From the NCBI RefSeq assembly GCF_038148855.1, contig NZ_JBBVGR010000009.1, positions 124,001 through 188,000 on the forward strand: a DNA stretch of 64,000 bases. Reading direction: 5' to 3'. The position numbers were made by a program, and so were the translations under genes. Below, one piece after another: positions 32,057 to 41,114 of this stretch (its first letter is position 1; each line of letters starts with the position of its first letter). The DNA comes from Phycobacter sedimenti. Its GTDB lineage: Bacteria; Pseudomonadota; Alphaproteobacteria; Rhodobacterales; Rhodobacteraceae. The notes under the pieces were generated by a model. It had not been told where the DNA came from. It saw only the letters and a list, made by a program, of their open reading frames with translations, and ran no database searches.

Positions 32057-34057
32057 ATGACCATTCAAACCCCTGTCGTTACGACCGAAACCCTGATGGC
32101 CAATGCCATTCGCGCATTGACCATGGATGCGGTGCAGGCGGCGAACTCCGGCCATCCCGGCGCTCCCATGGGGCTGGCGGATGTGGCCACCGTTTTGTTC
32201 AACCGATTCATCAGGATCGATCCCTCCCGCCCCGACTGGCCCGACCGCGACCGTTTTGTGATGAGCGCGGGACACGGATCGATGCTGGTCTACGCGATCC
32301 ATCATCTTCTGGGCTATGCGGACATGGACGCAGATCAGCTTCGCAACTTCCGCCAGATGGGTGCGCGCACCGCGGGCCATCCCGAATACGGCCATGCGGC
32401 GGGGATCGAGACCACCACCGGCCCCCTGGGTCAGGGCATTTCCACCGCCGTCGGCATGGCCATGGCCGAACGCATGATGCAGGCGCGGTTTGGCGATGAT
32501 CTGGTCGATCACTACACCTATGTGCTGGCCGGCGATGGCTGCCTGATGGAAGGCATCAGCCACGAGGCCATCGATCTGGCCGGGCATCTGGGCCTCGGGC
32601 GGCTGATCGTCTTCTGGGACGACAACCGCATCACCATCGACGGGCCGACCGATCTGTCCACCTCCATGAACCAGAAGAAGCGTTTCGAGGCCGCTGGCTG
32701 GCATGTGCAGGCCGTGGACGGCCACGCGCCCGAAGCCATCGCCGCCGCTATCGTCGCCGCGCGCGCAGATGATCGTCCCTCAATGATCGCCTGCCGCACG
32801 GTGATCGGCAAGGGTGCGCCAAACATGGGTGGCAGCCACAAGGTGCATGGCGCACCTTTGGGCGCCGAGGAGATCGCCGCCACCCGCGCAGCACTGGACT
32901 GGCCCCATGCGCCCTTTGTTATCCCGGATACCGTCAGCCATGCCTGGCGCGAGGTGGCAAAGCGCGGCGAAAAGGCCCGCAAGGATTGGGAAGCGCGTAA
33001 GGCGGCTTCGGCCAAGGCCGCGGATTTCGACACCGCCCTTGCCTCACCGGACGCCAATGCCCTGCGTGATGCGATCACCGCCTATAAGGAGCGTCTCAGC
33101 GCCGATGCGCCGAAGGTCGCGACGCGCAAGGCGTCAGAAATGGCGCTGGAGGTGGTGAATGCCACCCTTCCCAACAGCGTCGGCGGCTCGGCGGACCTGA
33201 CGGGATCGAACAACACCCGCACCAGCGCCATGCGGCCCATCACGGCGCAGGATTTCAGCGGCGACTACATCCACTACGGCATTCGCGAACATGCCATGGC
33301 CGCCGCCATGAACGGCATCGCGCTCCATGGCGGGTTCGTGACCTATGGCGGCACCTTCCTGGCCTTTGCCGACTATTGCCGCCCCGCCATGCGTCTGTCG
33401 GCCTTGATGGGGGTTCCAGTCACCTACGTGATGACCCATGACTCCATCGGCCTTGGCGAAGATGGCCCGACGCATCAGCCGGTGGAAACCATCGCATCGC
33501 TCAGGGCCATGCCCAACATGAACGTGATCCGCCCTGCCGATGCGGTGGAAACGGCGGAGGCCTGGGAAATGGCGGCCACATCTGAAACCACCCCAACGGT
33601 TCTGTGCCTGTCGCGTCAGGGCCTGCCGACCCTGCGCCGCAACCACAGCGCCGAGAACCTGACCGCAAAGGGCGCCTATGTTCTGCGCGGCGGCGGTGCA
33701 CGTGACGTGACCCTGATCGCCACCGGATCAGAGGTCGAGATCGCGATGGAGGCCGCGGATCTGCTGGCACAGGACGGGATCAAGGCCGCCGTCGTCTCGG
33801 CCCCCTGTTTCGAAGCCTTCGCGGCCCAGTCTCCGGACTATCGCGCGGCGGTGCGCGGCAGTGCGCCACGGGTCGGTGTCGAGGCCGCCATACGCCAGGG
33901 CTGGGAGCTGTTCCTCGAGCGCGGCGACGGCTTCATCGGGATGAGCGGCTTTGGCGCCTCTGCCCCCGCCGAGGAGCTTTACCGCCATTTCAACATAACG
34001 GCCGAGGCCATCGCCGCCTCTGCCCGCCGACAGATCGAGAAAAGGACGAAGGCATGA
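32057..34057 (+). CDS. cbbT: Transketolase
   Basis: A 666-residue thiamine-diphosphate enzyme that moves two-carbon units in the regeneration phase. 'NSGHPGAPMGLADVA', the TPP motif 'GDGCLMEGISHEA' and 'EDGPTHQPVETIASLRAMPN' are all present in order. Its final ATGA overlaps the start of cbbG. Confidence 0.97.
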   Translation: MTIQTPVVTTETLMANAIRALTMDAVQAANSGHPGAPMGLADVATVLFNRFIRIDPSRPDWPDRDRFVMSAGHGSMLVYAIHHLLGYADMDADQLRNFRQMGARTAGHPEYGHAAGIETTTGPLGQGISTAVGMAMAERMMQARFGDDLVDHYTYVLAGDGCLMEGISHEAIDLAGHLGLGRLIVFWDDNRITIDGPTDLSTSMNQKKRFEAAGWHVQAVDGHAPEAIAAAIVAARADDRPSMIACRTVIGKGAPNMGGSHKVHGAPLGAEEIAATRAALDWPHAPFVIPDTVSHAWREVAKRGEKARKDWEARKAASAKAADFDTALASPDANALRDAITAYKERLSADAPKVATRKASEMALEVVNATLPNSVGGSADLTGSNNTRTSAMRPITAQDFSGDYIHYGIREHAMAAAMNGIALHGGFVTYGGTFLAFADYCRPAMRLSALMGVPVTYVMTHDSIGLGEDGPTHQPVETIASLRAMPNMNVIRPADAVETAEAWEMAATSETTPTVLCLSRQGLPTLRRNHSAENLTAKGAYVLRGGGARDVTLIATGSEVEIAMEAADLLAQDGIKAAVVSAPCFEAFAAQSPDYRAAVRGSAPRVGVEAAIRQGWELFLERGDGFIGMSGFGASAPAEELYRHFNITAEAIAASARRQIEKRTKA

Positions 34058-35055
34058 CCACGAAAGTCGCCATCAACGGCTTTGGACGCATCGGACGCTG
34101 CACCCTGGCCCATATCATCGAAAGCGGCCGCAACGACATCGAGGTGGTGAAGATCAACGCCACCGGCCCGATTGAGACCAATGCGCATCTTCTGCGCTAT
34201 GACAGCGTGCACGGGCGGTTCCCGCACCCGGTTGCGGTCAATGACGACACGCTGGATCTGGGCCGTGGCCCGATCAAGGTCTTCTCCACCTACACCCCCG
34301 AGGAACTCGATTGGGAGGGCGTGGACGTGGTGCTGGAATGTTCCGGCGTCTTCAATTCCAAGGAACAATCCACGGTCCACCTGAAACAGGGCGCGCGCAA
34401 GGTGCTGATCTCGGCCCCGGCCAAGAACGCCGACCGTACCGTGGTTTACGGCGTCAACCACGGTGACCTGCGCAGCGATGAGCTGGTCGTCTCAAACGGC
34501 TCCTGCACCACCAATTGCCTCGCCCCGCTGGCCAAGGTGCTGAACGATGCCATCGGCATTAAAAGCGGCATTGTCACCACGGTGCATTCCTACACTGGCG
34601 ATCAGCCCACGCTCGACCGGCGCCACAAGGACCTATATCGGGCCCGCGCCGCCGCCCTGTCGATGATCCCGACCTCCACCGGCGCGGCCAAGGCCATCGG
34701 CGAAGTTCTGCCGGAACTCTCGGGCCGTCTGGATGGGTCCGCCATCCGGGTGCCCACCCCGAATGTGTCAGCGGTGGACCTGACCTTCATGGCAGCCCGC
34801 GATGTGACCGAGGCCGATGTGAACGCGATCATGGCCGAGGCCGCCCAAGGCAACATGCAAAAGATCATCAGCTACGAGACCGAACCCAAGGTTTCGATCG
34901 ACTACAACCATGACAGCCATTCCTGCAATTTCGCCGCCGACCAGACCAAGGTGATGGGCGCGCGGCTGGTGCGGGTGATGGCCTGGTATGACAACGAATG
35001 GGGCTTTTCCTGCCGCATGGCGGATACGGCCAATGCCATGGGGAGACTTCAGTGA
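34054..35055 (+). CDS. cbbG: Glyceraldehyde-3-phosphate dehydrogenase, type I
   Basis: A 333-residue GAPDH with GFGRIGR near the start and the nucleophile Cys151 in 'SNGSCTTNC'. In the CBB cycle it reduces 1,3-bisphosphoglycerate. The Asp that selects NAD in glycolytic enzymes ('AIND' context) is missing: the segment reads 'VKINATGPIETN', and 'LDRRHKDL' replaces the NAD-type 'LDLPHKDL'. This suggests NADPH can be used; it is an inference. It overlaps cbbT (4 nt) and cbbK (TGATG). Confidence 0.95.
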   Translation: MTTKVAINGFGRIGRCTLAHIIESGRNDIEVVKINATGPIETNAHLLRYDSVHGRFPHPVAVNDDTLDLGRGPIKVFSTYTPEELDWEGVDVVLECSGVFNSKEQSTVHLKQGARKVLISAPAKNADRTVVYGVNHGDLRSDELVVSNGSCTTNCLAPLAKVLNDAIGIKSGIVTTVHSYTGDQPTLDRRHKDLYRARAAALSMIPTSTGAAKAIGEVLPELSGRLDGSAIRVPTPNVSAVDLTFMAARDVTEADVNAIMAEAAQGNMQKIISYETEPKVSIDYNHDSHSCNFAADQTKVMGARLVRVMAWYDNEWGFSCRMADTANAMGRLQ

Positions 35056-36266
35056 TGGACCTGCCGCAGATCGACCTCGCCACCGTCAAAGGCCGCCGCA
35101 TTCTGGTGCGGGCCGACCTCAACGTGCCGATGAGTGATGACGGCACCGTCAGCGATGACACCCGCATCCGCCGCTTTGCCGAGGGCATGAAACCGCTTCT
35201 GACCGCAGGGGCACGGCTGGTGATCCTGACCCACTTTGGCCGCCCCGAACCGGGAACCGATACGGAGGAGCATTCCGTCGAACCGCTGATCCCATCCCTC
35301 GCCGCCGCCTTGGGCCGCCCGGTCCGTTTCTGTCCCGAACTGATCGGGGATGAGGCCGTCGCCCGCAGCCGGGGTCTGACGGATGGCACGGTGATGCTCT
35401 GCGAAAACCTGCGTCTTCATGCGGGGGAAACCACCAATGATCTGGCCTTTGCCGCGCAGTTGGCCAAGCTTGGCGATATCTACATGAACGATGCCTTCTC
35501 CTGCGCCCATCGCGCCCATGCCTCAACCGAGGCGCTGGCGCACCTTCTGCCCGCCGTGGCAGGCCCGCTGATGATCGAGGAGATCGAAGCCCTGTCGGCA
35601 GCGCTGGAATGCCCCAAACGCCCGGCGGTGGCAGTTGTTGGCGGCGCCAAGGTCTCCAGCAAGATCGCCGTGCTGAAGAACCTGGTTCAGAAGGTGGATC
35701 ACATCATCATCGGCGGCGGCATGGCCAATACCTTTCTTTTTGCCGATGGCGCGCCGATGGGGCGCTCGCTGCATGAGGCCGACCAGATCGAAACGGTGCG
35801 GGAAATCCGCGGCTTGGCCCGGGCTGCAGGCTGCACGCTGCATCTGCCCGAAGACGTGGTCGCCGCCCATGACTTTGCCGCCGGTGCGGCCCATGACATC
35901 ACCCCCGCCACTGCCTGTCCAAAAGACGCCATGATCCTGGATGCCGGGCCGCGCGCGCTGAAACGGTTCCAGTCGGTGCTGACCTCCTGTAAGACAATCC
36001 TGTGGAACGGGCCGCTGGGGGCGTTTGAACTCTCTCCCTTTGACCTGGCGACCAGGCACCTGGCGCAGACCGCCGCCGACCTGACCCGCCAACGGCTGGC
36101 CGTTTCTGTCGCAGGGGGTGGAGACACGGTTGCAGCCCTCAACATGGCCGGTGTATCTGGCGATTTCACATATGTCTCCTCCGCCGGGGGGGCTTTCCTG
36201 GAATGGCTGGAGGGTAAAACGCTCCCCGGCATTGCGGCGCTGCAAGGCGCGGCAGAAGCGGCCTAA
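35055..36266 (+). CDS. cbbK: Phosphoglycerate kinase
   Basis: The 403-residue PGK phosphorylates 3-phosphoglycerate, the product of RuBisCO. 'RRILVRADLNVPM', 'FGRPEPG', 'GGAKVSSKIAVL' and the C-terminal 'VAGGGDTVAAL' are the standard motifs. The start ATG (MDLPQIDLATV) shares one base with the cbbG stop codon. cbbA follows after 9 nt. Confidence 0.96.
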   Translation: MDLPQIDLATVKGRRILVRADLNVPMSDDGTVSDDTRIRRFAEGMKPLLTAGARLVILTHFGRPEPGTDTEEHSVEPLIPSLAAALGRPVRFCPELIGDEAVARSRGLTDGTVMLCENLRLHAGETTNDLAFAAQLAKLGDIYMNDAFSCAHRAHASTEALAHLLPAVAGPLMIEEIEALSAALECPKRPAVAVVGGAKVSSKIAVLKNLVQKVDHIIIGGGMANTFLFADGAPMGRSLHEADQIETVREIRGLARAAGCTLHLPEDVVAAHDFAAGAAHDITPATACPKDAMILDAGPRALKRFQSVLTSCKTILWNGPLGAFELSPFDLATRHLAQTAADLTRQRLAVSVAGGGDTVAALNMAGVSGDFTYVSSAGGAFLEWLEGKTLPGIAALQGAAEAA

Positions 36267-36275
36267 GAGGTTTTC

Positions 36276-37331
36276 ATGGCACTTATCACTCTTCGTCAAC
36301 TGCTCGACCATGCCGCCGAACACGGCTATGGCGTGCCCGCGTTCAACATCAACAACATGGAGCAGGGTCTTGCGATCCTGAAGGCCGCCGCGAAATGCGA
36401 CAGCCCGGTGATCCTGCAGGCCAGCCGGGGCGCGCGCTCCTATGCCGGTGACATCATGCTGCGGCACATGATTCAGGCGCTGGTCGAGATGTATCCGCAT
36501 ATACCGATCTGCATGCATCAGGACCATGGCAACAACGAACAGACCTGCCTGTCCGCCATTCGCCACGGCTTTACCAGCGTGATGATGGATGGCTCGCTTG
36601 AGGCGGACATGAAGACGCCCGCATCCTATGACTACAACGTCGAGATCACCGAACGCGTGTCGCGCATGGCCCATTGGGTCGGTGCCTCGGTCGAGGGCGA
36701 GCTGGGCGTGCTTGGCTCGCTGGAAACCGGCGAAGCGGGTGAAGAGGACGGATCGGGCGCGGTGGGCAAGCTCACACAAGAGCAGCTGCTGACCGACCCG
36801 GATCAGGCCAAGGATTTCGTGGCGAAAACCCAGGTCGATGCGCTCGCCATCGCCTGCGGCACCAGCCACGGCGCCTATAAGTTCAGCCGCAAGCCCACCG
36901 GCGACATCCTGGCGATCAGCCAGATCGAAGCGATCCACGCCAAGATCCCCAATGTGCACCTGGTGATGCACGGTTCGTCCTCGGTGCCGCAGTACCTTCA
37001 GGACCTGATCAACGAATTCGGCGGCGAGATGCCCCAGACCTATGGCGTACCGGTGGAAGAGATCGAGCGCGGCATCAAATCCGGCGTGCGCAAGGTCAAT
37101 ATCGACACCGATAATCGCATGGCAATCACTGGCCAGTTCCGCAAGGTAGCGCAGGAAAAACCGACCGAGTTCGACCCGCGCAAGTTCACCATCCCCGCGA
37201 TGGAAGAGATGGAGAAACTCTGCCTCGACCGGTTCGAGCGTTTCGGCACCGCGGGCAACGCCTCCAGGATAACCCCGATCGATCTGGATGAGATGGCGAA
37301 ACGCTACAGCAGCGGCGCGCTGGCGGTCTGA
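36276..37331 (+). CDS. cbbA: Fructose/sedoheptulose-bisphosphate aldolase, class II
   Basis: A 351-residue zinc aldolase of the CbbA (IIA/IIB long) type. 'HQDHGNNEQTCLSAI' supplies metal ligands, and 'HGSSSVPQ' and 'KVNIDTDNRMA' are typical. It joins triose phosphates to FBP and, in this pathway, probably erythrose-4-phosphate with DHAP to SBP. A 73-nt gap separates it from cbbE. Confidence 0.96.
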   Translation: MALITLRQLLDHAAEHGYGVPAFNINNMEQGLAILKAAAKCDSPVILQASRGARSYAGDIMLRHMIQALVEMYPHIPICMHQDHGNNEQTCLSAIRHGFTSVMMDGSLEADMKTPASYDYNVEITERVSRMAHWVGASVEGELGVLGSLETGEAGEEDGSGAVGKLTQEQLLTDPDQAKDFVAKTQVDALAIACGTSHGAYKFSRKPTGDILAISQIEAIHAKIPNVHLVMHGSSSVPQYLQDLINEFGGEMPQTYGVPVEEIERGIKSGVRKVNIDTDNRMAITGQFRKVAQEKPTEFDPRKFTIPAMEEMEKLCLDRFERFGTAGNASRITPIDLDEMAKRYSSGALAV

Positions 37332-37404
37332 TCTCGCCCAGGCGCAGCAAATTCGGGGGGCGTGTCGCGCGCCCTCCTCCTCCCCGACATGACGAGGCTC
37401 CCCG

Positions 37405-38088
37405 ATGTCCTTTGACCGCAGCGTGAAGATCGCACCCTCCATCCTCTCTGCCGATTTCGCCAACTTCGGCCAGGAAATCCGGGCCATCGAGGCCGAAGGC
37501 GCAGACTGGGTGCATGTGGATGTGATGGACGGCCATTTCGTCCCCAACCTCACCTTCGGGCCGATGGCGGTCAAAGCCTTCCGCCCGCATGTAAAGACGG
37601 TGATGGACGTGCACCTGATGATCGCGCCGGTGGATCCTTACATCGAGGCCTACGCCGACGCGGGCGCCGATGTTCTGACCGCCCATATCGAGGCAGGCCC
37701 GCATATTCACCGCACCCTGCAGGCCATTCGTGGCGCAGGCATGAAGGCGGGCGTGGCCTTGAACCCCGGCACCCCGGCCGAGGCTGTGGCGCATCTTCTG
37801 GATCTGACCGACCTCATCTGCGTGATGACGGTGAACCCCGGTTTCGGCGGGCAGAAGTTCATCGACATGACGGGCAAGATCGCGGCCCTGCGCCAGATGA
37901 TCGGCGACCGCCCCGTGCATATCGAGATCGACGGCGGCGTCGATCCCACAACCGCCCCAAAGGTGCGCGCCGCCGGCGCCGATGTGCTGGTGGCGGGATC
38001 CGCCGTCTTCAAGGGCGGTTCGGTCGACAATCCCGCCCCCTACGGCACCAACATCCGCGCCATCCGAGAGGCAGCCAATGCCGCTTGA
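37405..38088 (+). CDS. cbbE: Ribulose-phosphate 3-epimerase
   Basis: A 227-residue TIM-barrel enzyme converting xylulose-5-phosphate to ribulose-5-phosphate. 'APSILSADFANFGQE', 'VHVDVMDGHFVPNLTFGP' and 'VMTVNPGFGGQKFI' are diagnostic. It overlaps cbbY by 11 nt. Confidence 0.96.
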   Translation: MSFDRSVKIAPSILSADFANFGQEIRAIEAEGADWVHVDVMDGHFVPNLTFGPMAVKAFRPHVKTVMDVHLMIAPVDPYIEAYADAGADVLTAHIEAGPHIHRTLQAIRGAGMKAGVALNPGTPAEAVAHLLDLTDLICVMTVNPGFGGQKFIDMTGKIAALRQMIGDRPVHIEIDGGVDPTTAPKVRAAGADVLVAGSAVFKGGSVDNPAPYGTNIRAIREAANAA

Positions 38089-38782
38089 GGCACTCATATT
38101 CGATGTGGACGGTACGCTCGCTGAGACGGAAGAGCTGCACAGGCGCGCCTTCAACGAGACCTTCGCCGAAAAAGGGCTCGACTGGCACTGGAGTGAGGCA
38201 GATTACCGCCGCCTGCTTCAGACCACCGGCGGCAAGGAACGCATCGCCCACCACATGCGCGACCTCGGCCTTGCCCCGGACAGAATCGACATCCCCGCGT
38301 TGCACAGAGCGAAGACAGACCGCTATGTCCGCCTGATGGGTGACGGCGGCCTGGACCTGCGTCCCGGCATTGCTGCCCTGATCGCAGAGGCAAAGGATGC
38401 AGGGTTGAAAGTTGCCATCGCCACAACGACCAGCCGCCCCAATGTGGATGCCCTTTGCAAAGCCTGTTTCGGTGCGCCAGCAAACACCCTGTTTTCGGTG
38501 ATTGCCTGCGGCGATGAGGTTGCGGCCAAGAAGCCCGCAGCGGATGTCTACGACCTGGCCCTGAAACGTCTTGGGCTGCCCCCAGAAAATGCGCTCGCCT
38601 TCGAGGACAGCACCAACGGGCTGCGCAGCGCAGAGGCCGCCGGGATTGCCACGATTGTCACGCCGTCGATCTATACCGATGGCGACGATTTCACCGGCGC
38701 TCGCTGCGTGATTGGAGATGTGACCGCGCTTGGCGGTGTGGATGCCCTTGCCCAGCTTTTGCCGCAGCCCCAAACCGCGTAA
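38078..38782 (+). CDS. cbbY: CbbY sugar bisphosphate phosphatase (HAD family)
   Basis: A 234-residue HAD phosphatase with the nucleophile motif DVDGTL (residues 9-14), a cap domain, and 'KKPAADVYDLAL' and 'AFEDSTNG' motifs. Characterised CbbY removes xylulose-1,5-bisphosphate, a misfire product that inhibits RuBisCO. The start overlaps the end of cbbE, so translation is coupled. It fits beside the activase CbbQO as a metabolite-repair function. Confidence 0.9.
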   Translation: MPLEALIFDVDGTLAETEELHRRAFNETFAEKGLDWHWSEADYRRLLQTTGGKERIAHHMRDLGLAPDRIDIPALHRAKTDRYVRLMGDGGLDLRPGIAALIAEAKDAGLKVAIATTTSRPNVDALCKACFGAPANTLFSVIACGDEVAAKKPAADVYDLALKRLGLPPENALAFEDSTNGLRSAEAAGIATIVTPSIYTDGDDFTGARCVIGDVTALGGVDALAQLLPQPQTA

Positions 38783-38797
38783 CGAAAGGACCAACTC

Positions 38798-39355
38798 ATG
38801 GCCGTCTCCCCTCCCATTTGCGATTTCGGCTGGCACGCGCCGCAGTTCCGTCTGCCTGCCACCGATGGCAAGACCTACAGCCTGACGGATATCGCAGGCC
38901 CCAAGGGCACGCTGGTGATGTTCATCTGCAATCACTGCCCCTATGTGATCGCCGTTCTGGACCGGATCGAGCGGGATGCCCGCGATCTGCAGAAACTCGG
39001 CATCGGGGTGGCCGCAATCTGTTCCAATAATGCGCAGACCTATCCGCGCGACAGTTTCGAGAACATGAGCAAGCTGGCCCGCGACCGGGCCTTCCCTTTC
39101 CCATACCTGCACGACGCGGACCAAAGCGTCGCCCGCGCCTGGGAGGCAGCCTGCACGCCGGATTTCTTTGGCTTCAACGCAGCCGACGAATTGCAGTATC
39201 GCGGGCGGCTGGATGCCTCGGGGCGCAATCCCGCCCCACCTGATGCCCCGCGAGAGCTGTTCGAAGCCATGCGCCAGATCGCCAAAACCGGTCATGGACC
39301 GCGCGATCAGGTGCCCTCGATGGGATGTTCGATCAAATGGAAGGAACCCGCATGA
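38798..39355 (+). CDS. Thioredoxin-like redox protein in the cbb operon
   Basis: A 185-residue thioredoxin-fold protein of the AhpC/TSA-Redoxin type, with no signal peptide. It has a C-x-x-C site (C44-N-H-C47 in 'FICNHCPYV') and further Cys residues. It is embedded in the cbb operon 15 nt after cbbY and overlaps cbbZ by 4 nt. Related proteins are annotated as thioredoxin family of unknown function. A role in redox control or protection of cbb enzymes is an inference from position only. Confidence 0.85.
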   Translation: MAVSPPICDFGWHAPQFRLPATDGKTYSLTDIAGPKGTLVMFICNHCPYVIAVLDRIERDARDLQKLGIGVAAICSNNAQTYPRDSFENMSKLARDRAFPFPYLHDADQSVARAWEAACTPDFFGFNAADELQYRGRLDASGRNPAPPDAPRELFEAMRQIAKTGHGPRDQVPSMGCSIKWKEPA

Positions 39356-40011
39356 GCCAGGCCATCGTATTCGACCTTGACGGAACTCTGATCGACAGCG
39401 CGCCGGACATCCACGCCGCCGCCAACCGGATGCTGGAAGATTTCGGACATGCACCGCTGACCCTCGCCCGCGTAACCAGTTTCATCGGCAACGGCATTCC
39501 CAATCTCGTACGCCTTGTCATGCAGGAGCGTGGTATCCCCTCAGCCGAGGAACAGATCATGCAGGCCCGGATGCTGGAGCACTATACGGCTCATCCTGCG
39601 GATCTGTCACAGCCATACCCAGGCGTCATCGACTGCCTTCAGACACTGCGCAATCAAGGGTACAGGCTGGGTGTCTGCACCAACAAGCTGCTTGAGCCGA
39701 CCCTGCAGATCCTGCAGGCGCTGAATCTGACGTCGTTCTTCGACGTGGTCATCGGCGGGGACACACTGCCGGTCAAGAAACCCGATCCGGCACCGCTCCT
39801 CAAGGCGTTCGAGAAACTGGAGGCTGCCGCCTTGCTCTATGTAGGCGACAGTGAGGTCGATGCGGCAACGGCCGATGCGGCGGATGTGCCCTTTGCCCTG
39901 TTCACCGAAGGCTACCGGAAAACACCGGTTGATGAGCTGCCTCACACCGCGACCTTCAATCATTTCGAGTTGTTGATGGATATCGTGGACCGGCGCAGAG
40001 CCGCCGCCTGA
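39352..40011 (+). CDS. cbbZ: Phosphoglycolate phosphatase
   Basis: A 219-residue HAD phosphatase (Gph/CbbZ) that removes 2-phosphoglycolate, the product of RuBisCO oxygenation. The nucleophile motif is DLDGTL at residues 8-13, followed by 'VCTNKLLEP', 'KKPDPAPLLKA' and 'YVGDSEVDAATA'. The ATG at 39352 lies in the ATGA overlap with the previous gene. It is the last gene of the cbb operon and is convergent with the gene at 40177. Confidence 0.92.
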   Translation: MSQAIVFDLDGTLIDSAPDIHAAANRMLEDFGHAPLTLARVTSFIGNGIPNLVRLVMQERGIPSAEEQIMQARMLEHYTAHPADLSQPYPGVIDCLQTLRNQGYRLGVCTNKLLEPTLQILQALNLTSFFDVVIGGDTLPVKKPDPAPLLKAFEKLEAAALLYVGDSEVDAATADAADVPFALFTEGYRKTPVDELPHTATFNHFELLMDIVDRRRAAA

Positions 40012-40176
40012 TACCCGGCCGCCCCCTTTGCCAGCAGGGCTGCGCTATGCCCGCGGTGCATCACCGGGATGAGGGCAACCTGCACGTCCGGCATGAACAG
40101 CTCCGCATCCTCGATCTGGGCAACGAACTGGCCGCCCCGATCATGGCTCGCGCAGGTTCCGTCAACGCGGCATTGG

Positions 40177-40716
40177 TCACATTGCGGCTTCCCCGTTTTG
40201 CCCCTGCAGGTCGCGCACAGCAGCCATCGCTTTGGCCTGGGCCAGTTGGACCGCCTGGGCTGCTCGGGCCCGATCCATGATGTGGTTCTGAATCGGCACG
40301 GGCAGGCAGCCGCACAGAAGCGGCTCTCCCTCATCGTCGAAATAGGCCCATTGCGCCGCCAGCAGCTGATAGCTCTTCACGCCCCAGCCGCTCTCGTCCG
40401 GCGCAAAGCGCAAGCGCCAGTTCCCGCGGATACTGACCTGAAACCGTGCCCGCGGCCCTCTTGCCAATCCCAGCTGCTTTACGCGCTCATAAAGGTCTGC
40501 CGCATCAGGCAGGCGCCGCCCGGCAAAAACGACTTCCACTTCCTTTTCGGGGCGAGCGATCCCTTTGATCAGAAGATCGCCGCGACTGTTGCGCCCAAAG
40601 ACCGGGTTCAGGTCCACGGAAACATCCTGCAACTCATGCTTGAACAGCCCGCCGTCTTCGATCTGCGGGGTTACTTCCGATCTGGATCTGCGACGGTTTG
40701 GGATTTCCTGTTCCAT
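40177..40716 (-). CDS. Hypothetical protein, possibly frameshifted at its 3' end
   Basis: A 179-residue soluble protein that I do not recognise. It has 'DLNPVFGRNSRGDLLIKGIARPEKEVEVVFAGRRLPDA' and a Trp-containing central part. The frame ends at a TGA at 40177, but good codon use continues in the +1 frame, giving 'QCDQCRVDGTC' and a further 70 residues to 39960, which would overlap the end of cbbZ. Either the gene ends here or a frameshift in the run GGGGCAAAACGGGG (minus strand, about 40190-40203) has split it. The Shine-Dalgarno is weak. Confidence 0.55.
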   Translation of the reverse strand: MEQEIPNRRRSRSEVTPQIEDGGLFKHELQDVSVDLNPVFGRNSRGDLLIKGIARPEKEVEVVFAGRRLPDAADLYERVKQLGLARGPRARFQVSIRGNWRLRFAPDESGWGVKSYQLLAAQWAYFDDEGEPLLCGCLPVPIQNHIMDRARAAQAVQLAQAKAMAAVRDLQGQNGEAAM

Positions 40717-41114
40717 GTCTCAACGCATCAGGGCCACGAATGGCCCGTTCTCCTCTGTTCGCGGTCCGCACATTCTTAAGTTGCAGCAGGTTAATGAGGC
40801 GTTGATCCGCCAAAACTGTGGGGGATTTCCGGCATTTCGGTCCAATGTAACGCACAGGCAAGCTCGAGAGAGGCCGATGGTATGGTCGCATTTCCTTGAG
40901 CCATTCAGCGGCCACCAAACACCCACCCTTCAATCATCAATGGCCAGCGCCCTTTGATTCATGGAATTTTGCCGAAACACCCGGCCTCTACCAATTATCC
41001 AAGTGTTTACCCTTAAGGATATCTTTACAGTATTCCGATAACCTGTTGGTCAGCTTGTTTGCAGCCAATCCACCCAAGCCAAGCAGTTCACCGTTGAACA
41101 TGTGGAGTATCAGT
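40717..41114. other. Spacer before the response regulator
   Basis: About 400 nt between divergent genes. The frame of the response regulator is open back to 40896, but the translation before 41100 is not coding-like. The AT-rich stretch 41000-41060 probably contains its promoter. Confidence 0.5.

Noticed and set aside
35523..37574. 683-codon minus-strand open frame opposite cbbK and cbbA
   Set aside because: Shadow of two certain genes; His/Gly/Asp-rich translation without known motifs.
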